Assembly (NCBI RefSeq): GCF_014284125.1
Contig: NZ_JACOFX010000002.1
Location: forward strand, 124,001 to 188,000
DNA from: Undibacterium umbellatum
Lineage (GTDB): Bacteria; Pseudomonadota; Gammaproteobacteria; Burkholderiales; Burkholderiaceae_D
Direction: 5' to 3'
Length of the DNA stretch: 64,000 bases
The notes under the pieces are model-generated. The model saw only the letters and a program-made list of their open reading frames with translations, had not been told where the DNA came from and did no database searches. The position numbers were made by a program, and so were the translations under genes. Shown piece by piece: positions 1-10,059 of the stretch; within the stretch, counting starts at the first letter, position 1; every line of letters begins with the position of its first letter.

Positions 1-290
1 CTGGCCTGAGTTTTTTGGCATCAGTAGGTGCAACCGCCCCCTTTGTTGGTTTGCTGGGGACGGTATGGGGTATTTACCGTGCCCTGACTGCGATCTCTTC
101 GAACGGCCTCGTGCAAATCGATCAGCTGGCCGGACCAGTGGGCGAGGCCTTGATCATGACTGCCCTGGGTTTGCTGGTGGCAATACCTGCCGTGCTGGCC
201 TATAACGCTTTTAACCGCATCAACCGGATTACCCTGGCTGAACTTGATGGCTTTGCCTTTGACTTGCATGCTCACATGAGCAAGTCTTGA
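1..290 (+). CDS. exbB: MotA/TolQ/ExbB proton channel family protein (C-terminal part, 5' truncated by window)
   Basis: The reading frame is open from the first bases of the window and stops at 288-290, so only the last ~95 residues are present. They contain the two membrane segments typical of ExbB/TolQ: a stretch with ATAPFVGLLGTVWGI (the conserved TM2 region) and one with ALGLLVAIPAVLAYN (TM3). With ExbD, these proteins form an inner-membrane proton channel that energises outer-membrane processes. The next gene, 15 bp downstream, is an ExbD/TolR protein, so the two form a pair. ExbB is preferred to TolQ because no tolA/tolB/pal follows. The symbol is by family only. Confidence 0.85.
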   Translation, partial: GLSFLASVGATAPFVGLLGTVWGIYRALTAISSNGLVQIDQLAGPVGEALIMTALGLLVAIPAVLAYNAFNRINRITLAELDGFAFDLHAHMSKS

Positions 291-305
291 TATTTATATT
301 AAAAG

Positions 306-749
306 ATGACATTCGGTCAATTTCATACGCCGCGCGAATCTTCTTCCCGTCCTTTGACTTCGATGGCGGACATCAATGTCACCCCCATGGTTGACGTCAT
401 GCTGGTCTTGCTTGTCATTTTCATCATTGCAGCACCTTTCATGACGCATGCGGTCAAGCTCGATTTGCCACAGGCGCAATCTGAGGCCGCGCCAGAGCAA
501 GCTGATACAGTCAGTATTTCATTTGACGCCGATGGTATCCTTTACTGGAATAACCAGGTACTGGCCATGATGGAGCTGGAGTCAAAACTGGCAGCACAGG
601 CAAAAAAGAACAAGCAGGCCGAAATACAGTTACGGGCTGACAAAGCCACCCGCTATGAAATTATTGCCAAGGTCATGGCGGCGGCCCAATCCCAGGGCAT
701 GGCGAAGATTTCTTTCGTCACTGACAGCAAGCAAGCTAAAAAGCCCTGA
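306..749 (+). CDS. exbD: ExbD/TolR family biopolymer transport protein
   Basis: This 147-residue protein has the ExbD/TolR layout: a short cytoplasmic N-terminus, one membrane helix (about residues 27-45) and a periplasmic domain. The motif DINVTPMVDVMLVLLVIF places the essential membrane aspartate at about residue 30, the residue that carries protons in the family. It follows the ExbB-type gene by 15 bp and is probably co-transcribed with it. The stator complex transmits proton-motive force to TonB-type or TolA-type partners, neither of which is encoded nearby. Start ATG at 306. Confidence 0.88.
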   Translation: MTFGQFHTPRESSSRPLTSMADINVTPMVDVMLVLLVIFIIAAPFMTHAVKLDLPQAQSEAAPEQADTVSISFDADGILYWNNQVLAMMELESKLAAQAKKNKQAEIQLRADKATRYEIIAKVMAAAQSQGMAKISFVTDSKQAKKP

Positions 750-891
750 TGGTCTGCTTGCACTCAAAGTCAGCGATCCCCTCATAATTGACCCAGACAG
801 TCTTGACCAGCAAGGCTTTCCTCAATAATGTGCCTGAACCAGTTATAATCAAAGGTTCTGAGTCATTTTCGCTTCCACTTCTGCTTACGCC

Positions 892-3519
892 ATGCAAGAA
901 AAATACACGCCCTCTGACGTCGAACAATCGGCGCAATCCCATTGGAAAAAGATCGATGCCTATAAGGCAGTAGAAAATAATCCACGTTTCCCTAAGGGCA
1001 AGTATTACGCTTGCTCCATGCTGCCCTACCCATCGGGCAAGCTGCATATGGGCCACGTGCGCAATTACACGATCAATGACATGCTGGCGCGCCAGCTGCG
1101 CATGAAGGGTTATAACGTCCTCATGCCCATGGGCTGGGATGCGTTTGGCTTGCCAGCAGAAAATGCAGCGATTGCCTACAAAAAATCGCCAGCAGAATGG
1201 ACTTACTCGAATATTGAGGACATGAAGTCGCAAATGCAGCCCCTGGGCCTGGCATTTGACTGGACGCGTGAAGTTGCAACCTGCGACCCGGATTACTATC
1301 GCTGGAACCAGTGGCTGTTTCTGAAGATGCTGGAAAAAGGCGTCGCTTACAAAAAAACTCAGGTTGTGAACTGGGACCCAATTGATCAAACCGTGCTGGC
1401 GAATGAGCAGGTGATTGATGGCCGCGGCTGGCGCTCAGGTGCTCTGGTAGAAAAGCGCGAAATCCCTGGCTACTACTTTGGCATCACCCAATATGCAGAC
1501 GAATTGCTGAACAGCATCGACGATCTGGATGGCTGGCCTGAGCAAGTACGTACCATGCAGCGTAACTGGATAGGCAAGAGCGAAGGCGTACGCTTTGCTT
1601 TCCCACACCAGATCGCTGACGAAACTGGCGCGTTGCTGCAAGATGGCAAGATGTATGTGTTTACTACCCGCCCTGACACCATCATGGGCGTGACTTTCTG
1701 CGCAGTAGCAGCAGAGCATCCTATCGCCACGCTGGCAGCAAAGAATAATGCAGCGCTGGCAGCCTTCATCGAAGTTTGCAAAGCTGGTGGCACGACAGAA
1801 GCCGAAATGGCTACCAAGGAAAAAGAGGGCATGCCGACTGGCCTCTTCGTGACTCATCCTTTGACTGGCGAGCAAGTCGAAGTCTGGGTCGGTAACTATG
1901 TCTTGATGACGTATGGCGATGGCGCTGTCATGGGCGTGCCTGCGCATGATGAACGTGATTTCGCTTTCGCGAAAAAATACCATATCGCCATCAAGCAGGT
2001 AGTGGCAATCGAAGGTGAAAATTTTACGACGGATGCCTGGGCAGAATCCTATGGCGACAAGCAGCGTGGCGTCACCGTCAATTCTGGCAAATATGATGGC
2101 TTGAGTTTCAAAGCTACTGTTGATGCAGTCGCGAATGACCTGGTTGCCAAAGGTCTGGGCGAAAAGAAAACCACCTGGCGTTTGCGTGACTGGGGTATTT
2201 CCCGTCAGCGTTACTGGGGTACACCCATCCCTATCATCCACTGCGACAGCTGTGGTGATGTGCCTGTGCCATATGAAGATTTGCCGGTGGTATTGCCAAC
2301 TGACTGCATCCCTGATGGTTCTGGCAATCCATTGAAACAACGTGAAGATTTCCTGAATGTGCCTTGCCCTAAATGCGGCAGCCCGGCACACCGTGAAACC
2401 GACACCATGGACACCTTCGTTGATTCTAGCTGGTATTTCATGCGTTATACCTGCCCGGATGCAACGACGATGGTCGATGAACGCAATGATTACTGGATGG
2501 CGATGGACCAGTACATTGGCGGTGTTGAGCATGCGGTTTTGCATTTACTGTATGCACGCTTCTGGACCAAGGCCATGCGTGACCTGGGTCTGGTCAAGAT
2601 CGATGAACCTTTCAAGAACCTGTTCACCCAGGGCATGTTGCTTAACGAGTCTTACTATCGTGAAGATGTCAGCGGCAAGAAGATCTGGTTCTATCCGAAT
2701 GAAATTGAAGTCCAGCATGATGACAAGGGGCGTCCAATCGCCGCCATGTTGAAATCAGACGGACAGCCTGTGCAAATGGGCGGCATCGAAAAGATGTCCA
2801 AGTCCAAGAACAATGTGGTCGAACCGAAAGACATTATCGAGCAGTTCGGCGCGGATACCGCGCGCCTGTTCACCATGTTTGCTGGTCCTCCAGATCAAAG
2901 TGCGGCATGGAGTAATAGTGGCGTTGAAGGTGCATCGCGTTACCTGCGTCGCCTGTGGGCTTCGGCATTAAAACTGTCAGGTACGATTGCCTCAGGTACG
3001 ACGGCACCTGCTGCTTATGCAAATGATGTCAAGGCATTGCGCCGTGAAGTGCATCTGACCCTGAAGCAGATCGATGCTGATTACGACCGCCTGCAGTACA
3101 ACACGGTTGTCTCTGGTGCGATGAAGTTGCTCAACACCATAGAATCCTTCAAGTCAGAAGCTGAAGGCAGTGCAGCAGCCTTGCGCGAAGCGTTCAGCAT
3201 CTTGCTGCGTGGCCTGTATCCGGTATGTCCTCATATCACTCACGTCTTGTGGCACGAACTTGGTTTAGCTGCTGATCTGGGTGAGATCATCGACGCACCG
3301 TGGCCGCTGGTGGATGAGGCTGCATTGGTACAGGATGAAATCGAATTGATGGTTCAGGTCAATGGCAAACTGCGCGGCAGCATCAAGGTCGCCAAGGACG
3401 CCGACAAGGCGACCATAGAAGCGACTGCATTGGGCAATGAAAGTGTGCAAAAATTCATGGAAGGCGCAGCCAAGAAAATCATCATCGTTCCTGGCAAGTT
3501 GGTGAATATCGTTGCCTAA
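892..3519 (+). CDS. leuS: Leucyl-tRNA synthetase
   Basis: This 875-residue class I aminoacyl-tRNA synthetase charges tRNA-Leu with leucine. The HIGH motif appears as HMGH at residues 52-55 within [15 protein letters not shown], and the KMSKS motif is at about residues 634-638. Between them lie the editing (CP1) domain, with [12 protein letters not shown] near residue 260, and the zinc-like CPKCG stretch near 490. Length fits bacterial LeuRS (about 860-880). A 142-bp gap separates it from exbD and holds a TTGACC box at 803-808, with AATAAT and TATAAT candidates downstream, but spacing is not ideal. The lptE and holA genes follow, the usual order in beta- and gammaproteobacteria. Confidence 0.98.
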   Translation: MQEKYTPSDVEQSAQSHWKKIDAYKAVENNPRFPKGKYYACSMLPYPSGKLHMGHVRNYTINDMLARQLRMKGYNVLMPMGWDAFGLPAENAAIAYKKSPAEWTYSNIEDMKSQMQPLGLAFDWTREVATCDPDYYRWNQWLFLKMLEKGVAYKKTQVVNWDPIDQTVLANEQVIDGRGWRSGALVEKREIPGYYFGITQYADELLNSIDDLDGWPEQVRTMQRNWIGKSEGVRFAFPHQIADETGALLQDGKMYVFTTRPDTIMGVTFCAVAAEHPIATLAAKNNAALAAFIEVCKAGGTTEAEMATKEKEGMPTGLFVTHPLTGEQVEVWVGNYVLMTYGDGAVMGVPAHDERDFAFAKKYHIAIKQVVAIEGENFTTDAWAESYGDKQRGVTVNSGKYDGLSFKATVDAVANDLVAKGLGEKKTTWRLRDWGISRQRYWGTPIPIIHCDSCGDVPVPYEDLPVVLPTDCIPDGSGNPLKQREDFLNVPCPKCGSPAHRETDTMDTFVDSSWYFMRYTCPDATTMVDERNDYWMAMDQYIGGVEHAVLHLLYARFWTKAMRDLGLVKIDEPFKNLFTQGMLLNESYYREDVSGKKIWFYPNEIEVQHDDKGRPIAAMLKSDGQPVQMGGIEKMSKSKNNVVEPKDIIEQFGADTARLFTMFAGPPDQSAAWSNSGVEGASRYLRRLWASALKLSGTIASGTTAPAAYANDVKALRREVHLTLKQIDADYDRLQYNTVVSGAMKLLNTIESFKSEAEGSAAALREAFSILLRGLYPVCPHITHVLWHELGLAADLGEIIDAPWPLVDEAALVQDEIELMVQVNGKLRGSIKVAKDADKATIEATALGNESVQKFMEGAAKKIIIVPGKLVNIVA

Positions 3520-3564
3520 TGTTGATCTTGAAAAAATAGTCTTACCAGTAACAGGGAAAACCGC

Positions 3565-4074
3565 ATGCAAACAAAATATGTAAAGCATCTGCAATGGCTG
3601 GCAGCCATCATGTCCATCATGTTGCTGTCGGCCTGTGGTTTTGCCCTGCGTGGCCCGGTGGCATTGCCATTCAAGAGCATTTATATAGGTTTGCCTGAGG
3701 CTTCAGCTTTGGGAGGCGAATTGCGCCGCCATATCCGTGCCAATGGTCAAACCCAGATCATGTCGGATGCCAAGGCTGCTCAGGTGGTATTGGAAGTGCT
3801 GGCCGAAACCAGGGACAAGCAAATCCTGTCCCTGAATAGCCAGGGCCGCGTGCGTGAATACAATCTGATTTATAACTTTCGCTTCCGCGTCCGCAATAGT
3901 GTAGGCAAGGAATTCCTGGAGCCAGTAGACATACAGCTCAAGCGTAATATCAGCTTTAATGAAACCCAGGTATTGGCGAAAGAGGCAGAAGAAGTCTTGC
4001 TGTACCGTGATATGCAAAGTGACCTGGTGCAGCAAATCATGCGCAGGCTGGCTGTTGTAAAGATGGACGACTGA
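3565..4074 (+). CDS. lptE: LPS-assembly lipoprotein LptE
   Basis: This 169-residue protein starts with a lipoprotein signal peptide ending in the lipobox LSAC, with the modified cysteine at residue 24, followed by GFALRG, the typical LptE start. LptE plugs the LptD barrel in the outer membrane and helps insert lipopolysaccharide. The rest (ETQVLAKEAEEVLLYRDMQSDLVQQIMRRLAVV) matches the conserved C-terminal helix of the LptE/RlpB family. Its position between leuS and holA is the conserved one. The stop is followed after one base by the holA start, so translation is probably coupled. Confidence 0.93.
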   Translation: MQTKYVKHLQWLAAIMSIMLLSACGFALRGPVALPFKSIYIGLPEASALGGELRRHIRANGQTQIMSDAKAAQVVLEVLAETRDKQILSLNSQGRVREYNLIYNFRFRVRNSVGKEFLEPVDIQLKRNISFNETQVLAKEAEEVLLYRDMQSDLVQQIMRRLAVVKMDD

Positions 4075-4075
4075 T

Positions 4076-5095
4076 ATGCAATTACGCTTCGATGCCCTTG
4101 ATGGCCATCTGGCGAAAACACTGGCGCCACTGTATGTGATCACCAGTGATGAGCATTTGCTGGCGCTGGAAGCTGCAGACAAGATACGCCGCACCGCAAA
4201 GGCGCAGGGTTTTTACGAACGTGAAATCCTGACGGTGGAGCGCAGTTTCAAATGGGGAGCCTTGCTGGCAGCGAATCAGTCGCAATCCCTGTTTGGCGAT
4301 AAAAAACTCATCGACTTGCGCATCCCTACCGGCAAGCCCGGCAAGGATGGTGGCCAGGCATTGCAGGATTATGTGGCGAACCTGTCACCCGATAACCTGA
4401 CCCTGATCACTTTGCCCAAGCTGGACTGGGCGACGCAAAAGGCCGCCTGGGTAGGCAGCTTGCAGCAGGCCGCGGTGTATATTGATATTCCGCTGGTAGA
4501 GCGCAATCAACTGCCAGGCTGGATCAGCATGCGCCTGTCCATGCAGCAGCAAAGCGCAGACAGGCAAAGCCTGGATTTCATTGCCGACAGAGTAGAAGGC
4601 AATTTGCTGGCTGCCCATCAGGAAATCCAGAAGCTGGCCTTGCTCCATCCGTCGGGCAAACTGAGTTTTGAACAAATCCATGATGCCGTGCTGAATGTGG
4701 CACGTTATGATGTATTCAAACTCAATGAAGCCATGCTGGCCGGTGATGTAGCAAGACTGGTACGCATGTTGAATGGCTTGAAAGGCGAGGGCGAAGCATT
4801 ACCCCTGGTCTTATGGGCCATGGCAGAAGAAATACGCACCCTGCTGAAATTGAAGTCTGGTATGGCACAGGGCAGGCCTTTGTCAGCCTTGCTGAAAGAA
4901 TATCGCATCTGGGGACCTAGGGAAAAACTCATGGATCCTGCCTTGCGCCGCGTCAGCCTGGCAAATTTGCGGGCCGCGCTGCAAGAAGCGTCACAAGTCG
5001 ATAAGATGGTAAAAGGTTTACGAGCGAAGGCATTTGCAGGTGATCCCTGGGATGCCTTATTGCAATTGGGTTTGAGGGTGGCGAAAGCAGCTTGA
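4076..5095 (+). CDS. holA: DNA polymerase III subunit delta
   Basis: This 339-residue protein matches HolA in length and character. HolA is the delta subunit of the clamp loader, which opens the beta sliding clamp. The N-terminal region carries [20 protein letters not shown], typical of the family, and the C-terminal part ([24 protein letters not shown]) matches the helical collar domain. It starts one base after the lptE stop, as in the conserved leuS-lptE-holA cluster. Confidence 0.95.
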   Translation: MQLRFDALDGHLAKTLAPLYVITSDEHLLALEAADKIRRTAKAQGFYEREILTVERSFKWGALLAANQSQSLFGDKKLIDLRIPTGKPGKDGGQALQDYVANLSPDNLTLITLPKLDWATQKAAWVGSLQQAAVYIDIPLVERNQLPGWISMRLSMQQQSADRQSLDFIADRVEGNLLAAHQEIQKLALLHPSGKLSFEQIHDAVLNVARYDVFKLNEAMLAGDVARLVRMLNGLKGEGEALPLVLWAMAEEIRTLLKLKSGMAQGRPLSALLKEYRIWGPREKLMDPALRRVSLANLRAALQEASQVDKMVKGLRAKAFAGDPWDALLQLGLRVAKAA

Positions 5096-5213
5096 AAAGT
5101 TGTTTGGCCTGCATCTGATAGCGACGGTTTATCAAACTGAAATGAATTCCCTCGCCACCTTGCTGGTGGCTGATCAACGAATATGGGGGCCAGTAGGTTC
5201 TCTCAATGACGAT

Positions 5214-6479
5214 ATGGATATCAAGCACTACATGAATGACCTCGGCATCCGTGCCCGCGCAGCATCACGCGCCATGGCCAAAGCCGATACTGCCGCCAAG
5301 AATAAGGCCCTGTCCCTGATCGCTGCCGCCATCAGGCGTGAAGCTGCCGCCTTGCGCGCCGCCAATGAGCTTGACCTGGCCGCAGCGAAAGCAGCAGGCA
5401 TGGAAGCAGCCATGCTTGACCGGCTGACCCTTTCCGACAAGGCGATTGCCACTATGGCCGAAGGTCTGGAACAGATCGTCAGCCTGGCTGACCCTATCGG
5501 CGAAATCTCGAACATGAAATACCGCCCCACCGGCATACAGGTAGGGCAAATGCGGGTGCCACTGGGTGTTATAGGCATCATTTATGAAGCACGCCCGAAT
5601 GTCACAGTAGATGCGGCTGGCCTGTGTATCAAGAGTGGTAATGCCACCATCTTGCGAGGCGGTTCTGAAGCGATACATTGCAACCAGGCCTTGGCGAAAC
5701 TGGTCAAGGAAGGCCTGGCCGGTGCCGGTTTGCCTGCTGACGCGGTGCAGATCGTCGAGACCACAGACCGCGCTGCTGTCGGTGAACTGATCACTATGCC
5801 GCAATATGTCGATGTCATTGTCCCGCGCGGAGGCAAGGGCCTGATTGCGCGTTTGATGCAAGAAGCGACTGTGCCCATGATCAAGCATCTTGATGGCATC
5901 TGCCATGTGTATATTGATGATAAGGCTGACCTGAAAAAAGCCGTGGATGTCGCATTCAATGCCAAGTGCCATCGCTACGGCACCTGCAATACCATGGAAA
6001 CCTTGCTGGTCGCACATGGTATTGCCGCCCAGGTCTTGCCAGCATTGGCTGAATTATATGCAGGCAAGCAGGTCGAATTGCGTTGCGACGAAGCGGCCGC
6101 TGCCATACTGGCAGGCTACCCGCATCTGGCCAAAGCAACAGAAGAGGACTGGAGTACTGAATACCTTGCTCCTGTCCTCGCCATCAAGGTGGTGGCTGAT
6201 CTGGATGAGGCTATCACGCATATCAATGATTATTCATCCAAGCATACAGAATCCATTATCACAGAAGACTATAGCCGCGCCCTGCGTTTCTTGCGCGAAG
6301 TGGATTCTGCCTCGGTGATGGTGAATGCCTCCACCCGTTTTGCCGATGGTTTTGAATATGGCCTGGGTGCCGAGATTGGTATCTCGAATGACAAGCTGCA
6401 TGCACGTGGCCCGGTTGGTCTGGAAGGGCTGACTTCGGTGAAGTATGTGGTTTTTGGCCACGGCGAAGTACGCCAGTAA
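5214..6479 (+). CDS. proA: Gamma-glutamyl phosphate reductase
   Basis: ProA reduces glutamyl-5-phosphate to glutamate semialdehyde with NADPH in proline synthesis. The 421-residue product from ATG 5214 fits the usual length of about 415-425; ATG 5232 (residue 7) is an alternative. The frame stays open upstream to 5100, but that region has no family character. Motifs include [12 protein letters not shown] (cofactor side) and the active-site cysteine in [14 protein letters not shown]. The gene follows holA by 118 bp. The proline partner proC is at 27791-28621; proB is not in the window. Confidence 0.95.
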   Translation: MDIKHYMNDLGIRARAASRAMAKADTAAKNKALSLIAAAIRREAAALRAANELDLAAAKAAGMEAAMLDRLTLSDKAIATMAEGLEQIVSLADPIGEISNMKYRPTGIQVGQMRVPLGVIGIIYEARPNVTVDAAGLCIKSGNATILRGGSEAIHCNQALAKLVKEGLAGAGLPADAVQIVETTDRAAVGELITMPQYVDVIVPRGGKGLIARLMQEATVPMIKHLDGICHVYIDDKADLKKAVDVAFNAKCHRYGTCNTMETLLVAHGIAAQVLPALAELYAGKQVELRCDEAAAAILAGYPHLAKATEEDWSTEYLAPVLAIKVVADLDEAITHINDYSSKHTESIITEDYSRALRFLREVDSASVMVNASTRFADGFEYGLGAEIGISNDKLHARGPVGLEGLTSVKYVVFGHGEVRQ

Positions 6480-6508
6480 TAATGTCGCACCATTAAGGAA
6501 AGTAAGCC

Positions 6509-6931
6509 ATGCTCTGGGTAAAAGTTTTACACATTCTGTTCGTCACATCCTGGTTCGCAGGCCTGTTTTATATGCCACGCATCCTGGTCAATCTGGCGAT
6601 GGAAAATCATGCGCTCACGACAGAGCGCCTTTTGCTGATGGCGCGCAAGCTTTACCGTTTCATGACAATATTGGCAGTGTTAGCTTTGATTTTTGGTCTA
6701 TGGTTATGGCTAGTCTATGGCATAGGCAAGGGGCCGGGTAATGGCTGGCTGCATGCCAAGCTGACTTTCGTGATCTTGCTGATAGGCTATCACCATGCCT
6801 GTGGCAGCTTGTTGAAAAAGTTTGAGAAGGGTGTTAACAAGCGCAGCCATGTCTGGTTCCGCTGGTTTAATGAAGTGCCGGTAATTTTGTTGCTGGCGAT
6901 ATTGATTTTGGTTGTCGTCAAACCTTTCTAG
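6509..6931 (+). CDS. CopD/HemJ-like integral membrane protein
   Basis: This 140-residue protein has four predicted membrane helices and the N-terminal pattern MLWVKVLHILFVTSWFAGL. A conserved histidine (HILF) and a later HAKLTF/GYHH region are the features shared by the CopD and HemJ families. HemJ is a haem-binding protoporphyrinogen IX oxidase; CopD relates to copper resistance. Length and small size favour HemJ, but the sequence alone does not decide. The gene follows proA by 29 bp. Its TAG stop ends at the first base of a palindromic repeat. Confidence 0.75.
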   Translation: MLWVKVLHILFVTSWFAGLFYMPRILVNLAMENHALTTERLLLMARKLYRFMTILAVLALIFGLWLWLVYGIGKGPGNGWLHAKLTFVILLIGYHHACGSLLKKFEKGVNKRSHVWFRWFNEVPVILLLAILILVVVKPF

Positions 6932-7053
6932 GGAACCTTTGATTAAGTTACTGCGCGACGCTATTTTGGGCCTGCGATGCTCGCCGTACAGTCGTACGAC
7001 TGCGCTTCTTAACCCAAACTAGCGCCGCTCGCTGCACTTAATCAAAGATTCCC
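6931..7053. repeat. 123-bp palindromic (MITE/REP-like) element
   Basis: The ends are inverted repeats: GGGAACCTTTGATTAAGT at 6931-6948 and ACTTAATCAAAGATTCCC at 7036-7053, 17 of 18 bases complementary. Pairing continues imperfectly inwards (CTGCGCGACGCTATTTTGGG against CCCAAACTAGCGCCGCTC), and the centre holds the perfect 14-bp palindrome CAGTCGTACGACTG at 6989-7002. It begins in the stop codon of the upstream gene, so its RNA would form a long hairpin at that message's 3' end. No transposase is inside. It resembles dispersed intergenic repeats of Oxalobacteraceae, from memory only. Confidence 0.75.
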
Positions 7054-7153
7054 GAGGTTTGAATGTAGAGTTGACCTGGAGTGCAGAACTCCAGGCCAAC
7101 AAATGGCGGTGAATATTCACCATAGTTTTTATTAACGGATAAAGGGTACTCCT

Positions 7154-8368
7154 ATGACGCGTTATTCTTATTTTTGCCCATGCCCACGTGGCCTGGAAAT
7201 CGCCCTGGCTGAAGAGCTGGGGGAAATTGCAGCCATGGATAAAACCATGACTGTACACAATCAGGTGCCGGGTGGCGTACATTGCTCAGGTAGCCTGCAT
7301 GATGGCTGGCGTATCAACCTGCATTCACGCATTGCATCGCGCGTGTTGATGCGTATGGCGCATTCTGGCTATACCAATGAAAACGATATTTACGACCTGG
7401 TGCTGGATCAGCCCTGGGAAGACTGGTTTGGTTATCACCACACCATTCGTGTCGATGTCACTGCAGTCAAGTCACCCTTGAAGAGCCTGGATTTTGCCAC
7501 GCTCAAAATCAAGGATGCAATCTGCGACCGTTTCCGCGACCAGTTCACCCAGCGCCCATCGGTCAATACCAAGAACCCGGACATGCGCATCGTCGGCTTT
7601 ATGGATGCACGCAATTTCACGGTGTACCTGGATATCTCTGGCGAGCCTCTGTTCAAGCGCGGCTGGCGTATGGAAACCGGTGATGCACCCTTGCGTGAAA
7701 ATCTGGCAGCAGGTTTGTTGCGCACTGCAGGCTGGAAACCTGGCACACCTTTGTTTGACCCCATGTGCGGTTCAGGCACCATCCTGATCGAAGCAGCGCA
7801 AATCCTGGCAGGCATACCGCCCGGCCTGAAGCGTGATTTTGCGTTCGAGAAAATGCATCAGTTCGATGCTGACGCCTGGGCACAGATCAAGGCCAACGCC
7901 AAGCCACATCCTCTGCCTGCTGAACCAACGATTTTCGGCAGCGATATTTCTGGCGACATGATAGTCATGACGCGCAATAACCTTAACAAGGCAGGCATAC
8001 GTTTTGACGTGCCACTCAAGCAGATAGAAGCGCAGGAAATCAAGGCACCAACGACAGAGCCAGGTATCTTGCTGACCAATCCACCTTACGGCGAGCGTAT
8101 CGGTGTGCGCGGCGACAGCTCGATGGAAGATGATGACATGGCCAAAGATTTCTTCAGCGCCTTCAGTACTACGCTCAAGCAGCGTTTTGCTGGCTGGAGT
8201 GTTTTTCTGTTTACTGCTGATCTGGGTTTGCCCAAGATGCTGCGCCTGAAAGAGTCACGCAAGACACCATTCTTCAATGGCGCACTGGAATGCCGCTTGT
8301 TCCGCTTTGACATGGTGGCCGGCTTTAACCGCAGGGAAGAAGCCAAGCCTAAAGATATAGCTGAATAA
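7154..8368 (+). CDS. THUMP-domain class I SAM-dependent RNA methyltransferase (RlmL N-terminal-type)
   Basis: This 404-residue protein has an N-terminal THUMP RNA-binding domain (about residues 1-165) and a methyltransferase domain. The methyltransferase carries the SAM-binding FDPMCGSGTILIEAA near residue 200 and the catalytic NPPYGERIG near 308, the N-methylating NPPY type. The family makes m2G in 23S rRNA (RlmL, position G2445) or related modifications. It lacks the second, RlmK-like half of the E. coli fusion, as in many betaproteobacteria. It has often been annotated as an N6-adenine DNA methylase, which is less likely. A hairpin terminator follows. Confidence 0.88.
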   Translation: MTRYSYFCPCPRGLEIALAEELGEIAAMDKTMTVHNQVPGGVHCSGSLHDGWRINLHSRIASRVLMRMAHSGYTNENDIYDLVLDQPWEDWFGYHHTIRVDVTAVKSPLKSLDFATLKIKDAICDRFRDQFTQRPSVNTKNPDMRIVGFMDARNFTVYLDISGEPLFKRGWRMETGDAPLRENLAAGLLRTAGWKPGTPLFDPMCGSGTILIEAAQILAGIPPGLKRDFAFEKMHQFDADAWAQIKANAKPHPLPAEPTIFGSDISGDMIVMTRNNLNKAGIRFDVPLKQIEAQEIKAPTTEPGILLTNPPYGERIGVRGDSSMEDDDMAKDFFSAFSTTLKQRFAGWSVFLFTADLGLPKMLRLKESRKTPFFNGALECRLFRFDMVAGFNRREEAKPKDIAE

Positions 8369-8397
8369 TTTTCATGCTGTGGCAATAAGTTACTGAA

Positions 8398-8436
8398 AAA
8401 ACGGCCCTGTCGCAGCAGACCTGGCCGTTTTGCTTT
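8398..8436 (+). terminator. Intrinsic terminator after the methyltransferase gene
   Basis: AAAACGGCC at 8398-8406 pairs perfectly with GGCCGTTTT at 8423-8431, with an inner GTC/GAC pairing, followed by TGCTTT. It lies 29 bp after the methyltransferase stop and upstream of the next ribosome-binding site. Confidence 0.65.
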
Positions 8437-8479
8437 AGGCTTGAGGCTTTACTTCAAGATTCTGCAAGGAGATGTAGTC

Positions 8480-9961
8480 ATGGCACTGGAAGCAACAGCA
8501 AAGCATTTGAATTTGAAAGACCCATCCTTATTGCGCGACCAGGCTTACATCAATGGTGAGTGGGTCTCATGTACGGCCAGTTTTGAAGTGAATAATCCTT
8601 CCACGCTGGCAATACTGGGCACGGTTCCCAATCTGGACGCCAGTCATACCGAAGCCGCCATCAAGGCTGCGCAAGTTGCCTTTCCACTCTGGGCCGCAAA
8701 GACTGGCAAAGAGCGCGCTATGCTCATGCGTAAATGGTTTGACCTCATGATAGAAAATGCCGACGACCTGGCTGCCATCATGACGGCAGAGCAGGGCAAG
8801 CCATTGGCAGAAGCCAAGGGTGAAGTTATTTACGGTGCCAGCTTCATAGAATGGTTTGCCGAAGAAGCCAAGCGCGTATCTGGTGATGTCATGGCATCGA
8901 CCTGGAGCGACAAGCGCATGGTGGTTCTGAAGCAGCCTATTGGTGTCTGCGCGTCCATCACGCCGTGGAACTTCCCTATCGCCATGATCACGCGCAAGGT
9001 GGCTCCTGCGGTCGCAGCCGGTTGCTCCATCGTTATCAAGCCAGCCGAACAAACACCTTTGTCCGCACTGGCCATGGCAGAGCTGGCGCACAGGGCTGGC
9101 ATCCCCGCAGGCATCATCAATATTGTGACTGCTGATTCCGAACAATCCATCGCTGTCGGCAAGGTCTTGTGCGATAGCCCTGTGGTCAGACATTTGTCGT
9201 TTACCGGTTCAACGCCGGTAGGCCGCATTCTCATGCGGCAATCTGCTCAGACAGTAAAAAAACTGGCGCTGGAACTGGGTGGCCATGCTCCCTTCATTGT
9301 GTTTGAAGATGCTGACCTGGATGCTGCTGTCGAAGGTGCGCTGCAATCTAAATTTCGTAATTCTGGCCAGACCTGTGTCTGTACCAATCGCTTTTATGCG
9401 CATGAATCAATTTACGATGCCTTCGTCGAAAAACTTTCAGCCGGGGCAAAAAAAATCAGGGTAGGTGATGGCTTTGGTGCTGGCATCAACCAGGGGCCGA
9501 TGATCGATGCACAGGCAGTCGCCAAGGTAGAAGAACATGTGGCCGATGCCCTCAATCAAGGTGCAAGCTTACAGGCGGGCGGCAAATTGCTGGAAGCTGG
9601 CAAACTTTTTTATGAACCAACTGTGCTGTCGAATGTCACACCTGGCATGTTAATCATGAATGAAGAGACCTTTGGCCCTGTGGCCGCAGTCGTCAAGTTC
9701 AATACCGAAGAAGAAGTCATTGCCGCTGCGAATAACACCGACTTTGGCCTGGCGTCATACTTTTATTCACGCGACATAGGTCGCGTGTGGCGGGTTGCTG
9801 AAAAACTGGAATACGGCATGGTGGGTATCAACACCGGCCTGATCTCGAATGAAGTAGCACCGTTTGGCGGCGTCAAGCAATCCGGCCTGGGGCGAGAAGG
9901 CTCCAAATATGGCATGGATGAATATCTGGAAATGAAATACCTTTGTATGGGTGGTATCTGA
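8480..9961 (+). CDS. gabD: NAD(P)-dependent succinate-semialdehyde dehydrogenase
   Basis: This aldehyde dehydrogenase of 493 residues oxidises succinate semialdehyde to succinate, the last step of GABA breakdown. It carries SFTGSTPVGRILM (cofactor fold), LELGGHAPFIVF (general base glutamate) and NSGQTCVCTNRFY (nucleophile cysteine plus the neighbouring cysteine typical of GabD). ITPWNFPIAMITRKVAPA is typical of the GabD branch. ATG 8480 has AAGGAG at 8467-8472; the frame extends upstream to 8441 without a better start. No gabT partner is nearby, so substrate specificity is inferred. Confidence 0.88.
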   Translation: MALEATAKHLNLKDPSLLRDQAYINGEWVSCTASFEVNNPSTLAILGTVPNLDASHTEAAIKAAQVAFPLWAAKTGKERAMLMRKWFDLMIENADDLAAIMTAEQGKPLAEAKGEVIYGASFIEWFAEEAKRVSGDVMASTWSDKRMVVLKQPIGVCASITPWNFPIAMITRKVAPAVAAGCSIVIKPAEQTPLSALAMAELAHRAGIPAGIINIVTADSEQSIAVGKVLCDSPVVRHLSFTGSTPVGRILMRQSAQTVKKLALELGGHAPFIVFEDADLDAAVEGALQSKFRNSGQTCVCTNRFYAHESIYDAFVEKLSAGAKKIRVGDGFGAGINQGPMIDAQAVAKVEEHVADALNQGASLQAGGKLLEAGKLFYEPTVLSNVTPGMLIMNEETFGPVAAVVKFNTEEEVIAAANNTDFGLASYFYSRDIGRVWRVAEKLEYGMVGINTGLISNEVAPFGGVKQSGLGREGSKYGMDEYLEMKYLCMGGI

Positions 9962-10059
9962 ATCGCAGCGTAGTATTCGCTTCTGGTATTCGGCCACCCA
10001 ATTTGTAGTCTCATGCCTGATAGCCGCCCTGGCGATCAGGCGCAACACTGAATTTGCCC

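Noticed and set aside
780..850. Strong leuS promoter
   Set aside because: TTGACC is present, but the AATAAT spacing is 15 bp and the TATAAT further on has no matching -35 box. The evidence is too weak for a separate entry.
736..2544. Long minus-strand open frames (217 and 369 codons) opposite leuS
   Set aside because: They lie wholly or mostly within leuS, have no ribosome site or family motif and are rich in C, H and R as expected from reversed codons. leuS is certain.
5265..6017. 250-codon minus-strand frame opposite proA
   Set aside because: It is a shadow of proA without a ribosome site or recognisable domain.
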